Source: Mucilaginibacter sp. SJ
GTDB lineage: Bacteria > Bacteroidota > Bacteroidia > Sphingobacteriales > Sphingobacteriaceae
Length of the DNA: 64,000 nt
Reading direction: 5' to 3'
Assembly: GCF_028993635.1 (NCBI RefSeq)
Contig: NZ_CP118631.1
Coordinates: forward strand, 3,844,001-3,908,000
The position numbers and the translations under genes are program-made. The notes below the pieces were generated by a model that worked only from the letters and a program-made list of their open reading frames with translations, was not told the origin of the DNA and did not search any database. Of the stretch, positions 61,029 through 64,000 are shown piece after piece. Positions within the stretch are counted from its first letter, which is position 1; the number at the start of each line of letters is the position of its first letter.

Positions 61029-61091
61029 AGCAATCACACGCAAGCAAAGCGGCTCTGTATAGCATGCGGTTGCCACGCTGCTCGCAAATGA
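61029..61091. repeat. REP-like palindromic sequence
   Basis: The reverse complement runs GTCATTTGCGAGCAGCGTGGCAACCG ... GTGTGATTGC, resembling the common Bacteroidota REP with GTCATTGCGAGG and GCAATC ends. It has complementary GTTGCCACGC and GCGTG segments. It lies just before tsaE. Confidence 0.4.
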
Positions 61092-61117
61092 CATGGTATA
61101 GAACAACATTATAACAC

Positions 61118-61534
61118 GTGCAACTATCTGTAAATTCAACATCCCAATTACCGCAGGCTGCCGAAGCCATCCTGGCCAACTCGGCAGGGAATAAAATTTT
61201 TCTTTTTTATGGCGAAATGGGAGCTGGTAAAACAACGCTTATCAAAGCTTTATGCGAAGAACTTGGCGTAACCGAACAGGCAACCAGTCCGACGTTTTCA
61301 ATTGTAAACGAATATACCGGGCGCGACAGCAGGATCTTTCATTTTGATTTCTATCGCCTTAAAAATCAAACAGAAGCATTGGATATGGGCTATGAGGAAT
61401 ATTTTTATAGCGATGCCTACTGTTTTATTGAGTGGCCCGAAAAAATTCCCGACCTGCTCCCCAACCGTTACACCAATATCCGGATCCGGGTTTTGGACAG
61501 CACCTCGCGCAGCATCAGCATGGAAAATTTTTAG
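61118..61534 (+). CDS. tsaE: tRNA threonylcarbamoyladenosine biosynthesis ATPase TsaE
   Basis: A 138-residue P-loop ATPase: Walker A GEMGAGKTT (32-40), then SPTFSIVNEYTG and HFDFYRLKN (switch-like regions), and CFIEWPEKIPDLLP. TsaE, with TsaB and TsaD, completes the t6A37 modification of ANN-decoding tRNAs. The start codon is GTG at 61118. The gene lies 53 bp upstream of ald, an association I recall in Bacteroidota. Confidence 0.93.
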   Translation: MQLSVNSTSQLPQAAEAILANSAGNKIFLFYGEMGAGKTTLIKALCEELGVTEQATSPTFSIVNEYTGRDSRIFHFDFYRLKNQTEALDMGYEEYFYSDAYCFIEWPEKIPDLLPNRYTNIRIRVLDSTSRSISMENF

Positions 61535-61587
61535 TTTTATCATACATCGTTTTTTCTTATCTTCAACAGCCTTAAAAAAAACACATC

Positions 61588-62814
61588 ATGAGTTCAGGGA
61601 TATATAGCGGGTTTTCGGATATTGCCAAGCAAGCAATGTTGCAGCCCCAGGAGTCGTTGCTGGAGGTAAAAAGCAAAAAAAACAAGCTATACATCGGCAT
61701 TCCCAAAGAGGTTTCCTTCCAGGAAAACCGCGTGCCCTTAACCCCGCTGTCGGTAGCGCTGCTGGTTAATAACGGCCACGAGGTGATGCTGGAGAGTAAT
61801 GCCGGGCAGGCCGCCAATTTTTCGGATAAGGATTACAGTGAGCAGGGCGCGCAGATAGTATATGATACCAAAAAGGTTTACGAGGCCGATATCATTATCA
61901 AAATAGCCCCTCCTACCACTCATGAAATTGAGCTGATGAAACCCGGGCAGCTCCTGATCTCTACCCTGCAAATCGCTACGCTCAAGGCCGAAAGCATTCA
62001 CGCGCTGATGGCCAAAAAGATCACCGCGCTAAGTTTTGAGCATTTGCGCGATGAGGGCAATACCCTTACGGTGGTGAGGGCCATGAGCGAAATTGTAGGT
62101 GCTACTTCCATACTTATAGCAGCCGAATATTTAAGCAATGTTTTTGAAGGCAAAGGCCTGATGCTGGGCGGCATAACCGGCGTTCCGCCAACCGAAATTG
62201 TGATTCTTGGTGCCGGAACCGTGGGCGAATACGCGGCACGCACCGCCATATCATTGGGTGCCGAGGTTAAGGTATTTGATCCGTCGATATACAAACTCCG
62301 CCGCCTGCAAAATAATATCGGCAACCGCGTTTTCACATCGGTGGTACAGCCTATTGTATTAGAAAAAGCCATCACCACCTGCGATGTGGCCATAGGCGCG
62401 CTCCGTGCCGAAGATGGCCGCAGCCCTTGCATTATTTCTGAAGCTACCGTTAGCCGCATGAAACGCGACTCGGTGATCATTGACGTAAGTATTGACCAGG
62501 GCGGCTGTTTTGAAACGTCCGAAGTTACCAATCACACCCACCCCGTTTTTCGCAAGTATGATGTAATTCATTATTGTGTGCCTAACATCGCATCGCGTGT
62601 AGCCCGTACCGCTACCTATGCGCTCACCAATATTTTTGCACCGATACTGCTTGATATCGGCGATATGGGCGGCATCAAAAACCTCATATGGCAAAAATCG
62701 GGGGTGCGTAACGCGGTTTATATTTACCAGGGCCAGCTTACCAATAAACACATTGGCGAGCGTTTCTCGATCCCCTGCAAAGACCTCGATTTGCTGATCG
62801 TATCGCACAGGTAA
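61588..62814 (+). CDS. ald: Alanine dehydrogenase
   Basis: A 408-residue protein of the alanine dehydrogenase/transhydrogenase alpha-subunit family: GIPKEVSFQENRVPLTP near the start (substrate Arg/Lys region), FEHLRDEG, a Rossmann NAD site VILGAGTVGEYAARTA, and the C-terminal GVRNAVYIYQGQL. It would catalyse reversible oxidative deamination of L-alanine to pyruvate and ammonium. It is slightly longer at the N-terminus (about 30 residues, SGIYSGFSDIAKQAM) than classical Ald, as in Bacteroidota homologues. The VanX-like gene begins 9 bp after the stop, so D-Ala chemistry may be linked (inference). Confidence 0.9.
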   Translation: MSSGIYSGFSDIAKQAMLQPQESLLEVKSKKNKLYIGIPKEVSFQENRVPLTPLSVALLVNNGHEVMLESNAGQAANFSDKDYSEQGAQIVYDTKKVYEADIIIKIAPPTTHEIELMKPGQLLISTLQIATLKAESIHALMAKKITALSFEHLRDEGNTLTVVRAMSEIVGATSILIAAEYLSNVFEGKGLMLGGITGVPPTEIVILGAGTVGEYAARTAISLGAEVKVFDPSIYKLRRLQNNIGNRVFTSVVQPIVLEKAITTCDVAIGALRAEDGRSPCIISEATVSRMKRDSVIIDVSIDQGGCFETSEVTNHTHPVFRKYDVIHYCVPNIASRVARTATYALTNIFAPILLDIGDMGGIKNLIWQKSGVRNAVYIYQGQLTNKHIGERFSIPCKDLDLLIVSHR

Positions 62815-62823
62815 ACAGCTAAT

Positions 62824-63507
62824 ATGAATTACCGGTATTTGATATTGCTGATATTTGTAGCGTGTACTTTGCGCGTTAATGCGCAGCATTATAAATATAT
62901 CGACAGTGCAAAAATTTATGGTATTGCCCGCTATAAACTACAAGTTAAAGCAAATCCCGATAAACAGCTGGTTGAAATAAAGAAATATATCCCCGAAATT
63001 ATCTTAGACCTGCGGTATGCTACCACGAACAATTTTATGCGCCGCCGTATGTACACAACGGCCAAAGCTTATGCAAGGCTCCCGGTTGTAAAAGCGCTTC
63101 AGCAGGTTGAAGCCGAATTAAAAATGCAGGGCCTTGGCCTAAAAATTTACGATGCCTATCGCCCCTATTCGGTTACTGTTAATTTTTATGAAATGGCCCC
63201 CGATACCAATTTTGTAGCCGACCCGCGCAAAGGCTCAAAGCATAACCGTGGTTGCGCTATTGACCTTTCCCTTATCGATATTAAAACCGGCAAAGAACTG
63301 GATATGCCAACCGGCTTTGATAGCTTTAGCCGTAAGGCCGGGGCAAACTATATGGATTTACCGCAGCAGCAAATTACAAACCGCGAATTATTAAAAACGA
63401 TAATGGCCAAATATGGCTTCAGGGTGATCTCAACCGAATGGTGGCATTATGACTTTACGGGCTGGGAGAAATATGAGCTGCTGGATATTCCGGTACAGGC
63501 CCTCTAA
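62824..63507 (+). CDS. D-Ala-D-Ala dipeptidase (VanX/DdpX-like, M15D)
   Basis: A 227-residue exported protein (signal ending RVNAQ). Catalytic arginine-like Arg113 in IYDAYRPYS, zinc ligands His140 and Asp147 in SKHNRGCAIDL and His208 with catalytic Glu205 in STEWWHYDF complete the M15D site. VanX hydrolyses D-alanyl-D-alanine; housekeeping relatives recycle peptidoglycan dipeptide. Located directly behind ald, with which it may share a transcript; no vancomycin-resistance genes are present. Confidence 0.93.
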   Translation: MNYRYLILLIFVACTLRVNAQHYKYIDSAKIYGIARYKLQVKANPDKQLVEIKKYIPEIILDLRYATTNNFMRRRMYTTAKAYARLPVVKALQQVEAELKMQGLGLKIYDAYRPYSVTVNFYEMAPDTNFVADPRKGSKHNRGCAIDLSLIDIKTGKELDMPTGFDSFSRKAGANYMDLPQQQITNRELLKTIMAKYGFRVISTEWWHYDFTGWEKYELLDIPVQAL

Positions 63508-63616
63508 ATATTTTAAGCCCGTCCAAAACTCACAACTTTTATTTAAATCGCCCTACAAAAGGCATCAATATTGCTTAACCATTCACGAATAAGCATTAAT
63601 CTACAAAAACACAGGC

Positions 63617-64000
63617 ATGAAGTTTTTAAGCAAAGCATACTTTAAACAACTATGGAAGGTGTTGCTGGCATCGTTCACGGGCTTTTCAAAAGATAATGGC
63701 TTAAAATTAAGCGCCTCGCTGGCTTATTACACCGTTTTTTCAATTGCCCCTTTATTAATTATAGTAATATCTGTAGCCGGCCTGGTTTTTGGACAGGATG
63801 CCGCAACCGAGCGGTTGTACCCCGAAATTGTTCGTTATGTTGGCAAAACACCGGCAGCACAAATTCAGGATGCGTTAAAGCACCTTGCGCTATCCGGGAA
63901 ATCGGGCATAGCAGTTGTTATTGGCGTGGTTACGCTTTTATTGGGCGCAAGCAGTATTTTTATCGAGATCCAGGATTCGCTTAATATAATCTGGAGGGTT
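63617..64000 (+). CDS. YihY/BrkB-family membrane protein, partial (window end)
   Basis: The first 128 codons of an ORF that runs past the window edge: MKFLSKAYFKQLWKVLLASF, then KDNGLKLSASLAYYTVFSIAPLLIIVISVAGLVFG, the YihY/BrkB signature, and a second helix starting about residue 100 (SGIAVVIGVVTLLLGASSIF). Members were once called ribonuclease BN but are integral membrane proteins of unclear function, possibly transporters. The gene follows the VanX-like gene by 109 bp with no clear terminator. Confidence 0.88.
   Translation, partial: MKFLSKAYFKQLWKVLLASFTGFSKDNGLKLSASLAYYTVFSIAPLLIIVISVAGLVFGQDAATERLYPEIVRYVGKTPAAQIQDALKHLALSGKSGIAVVIGVVTLLLGASSIFIEIQDSLNIIWRV

Noticed and set aside
62824..63507. 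Acquired vancomycin-resistance gene vanX
   Set aside because: No vanH, vanA or regulators nearby and the gene is coupled to ald; a housekeeping dipeptidase of the same family is more likely.

Overview
The window looks like a chromosomal segment of a Bacteroidota bacterium, most likely family Sphingobacteriaceae and probably close to Mucilaginibacter or Pedobacter (the genus is inferred from overall gene content only). Supporting this are gliding/type IX secretion genes (GldH, and a PorX-type receiver-PglZ regulator), a giant surface protein with a gliding-associated C-terminal sorting domain, large CarboxypepD_reg/beta-barrel outer-membrane proteins, an LpxC-FabZ fusion, a DUF3078 protein and several TAnnTTTG-like -7 boxes. 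No rRNA or tRNA gene was seen.

Layout. 0.1-4.2 kb: a small lipoprotein, the holB-ricT-gldH operon on the minus strand, and ruvX divergent from it. 4.7-14.1 kb (plus strand): an O-methyltransferase, two adjacent GH73 glucosaminidases, a carboxypeptidase-regulatory-domain protein, a DUF3078 protein, SRP GTPase ffh, an Ala/Thr-rich secreted low-complexity protein, an outer-membrane protein and an M1 aminopeptidase. 14.3-18.2 kb: a single-domain response regulator and a GH30-GH5 glycosidase pair. 18.2-22.5 kb: a Cys/His-rich mini-ORF, a lipoprotein, a RAYT transposase bounded by 45-bp inverted repeats, a zinc-ribbon-like protein, the YifB/ComM ATPase and a membrane protein. 23-35.6 kb: a 2167-residue T9SS-type adhesin between two large outer-membrane beta-barrel proteins. 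36-41.8 kb: a zinc metalloprotease, a retropepsin-like PDZ protease and a DacB/PBP4 carboxypeptidase. 41.9-43.6 kb: an IS4-family insertion sequence lodged inside a MITE with related ends. 43.7-50.6 kb (minus strand): efp, an uncharacterised RHH-like/membrane-protein pair, an ABC ATPase, the lipid A genes lpxD-lpxC/fabZ-lpxA, and an HD phosphohydrolase. 50.9-54.2 kb: porX and an IS110-family element embedded in REP-like palindromes. 54.3-64 kb: exonuclease III, cyclophilin, a small metal-ligand-rich protein followed by a TonB-dependent receptor, an alpha/beta hydrolase, then tsaE, ald, a VanX-like dipeptidase and the start of a YihY/BrkB membrane protein cut by the window end.

Functional themes are envelope building and turnover (lpx genes, GH73, DacB, VanX-like), secretion to the surface (GldH, PorX, T9SS adhesin), and uptake or digestion of outside material (TonB-type receptors, GH30, GH5, metalloproteases).

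The least ordinary content is intergenic. There are six loci with long hairpins whose arms are iterated 6-9-nt words (five word families). There is a dispersed ~100-130 bp GC-rich element in three copies, and a ~115 bp palindromic element in two copies. A further 117-bp inverted-repeat element lies between xth and the cyclophilin gene. The IS110 element has a candidate bridge RNA whose putative guide matches the flanking REP over 14 nt. All family assignments were made by eye from protein motifs; no database search was run.
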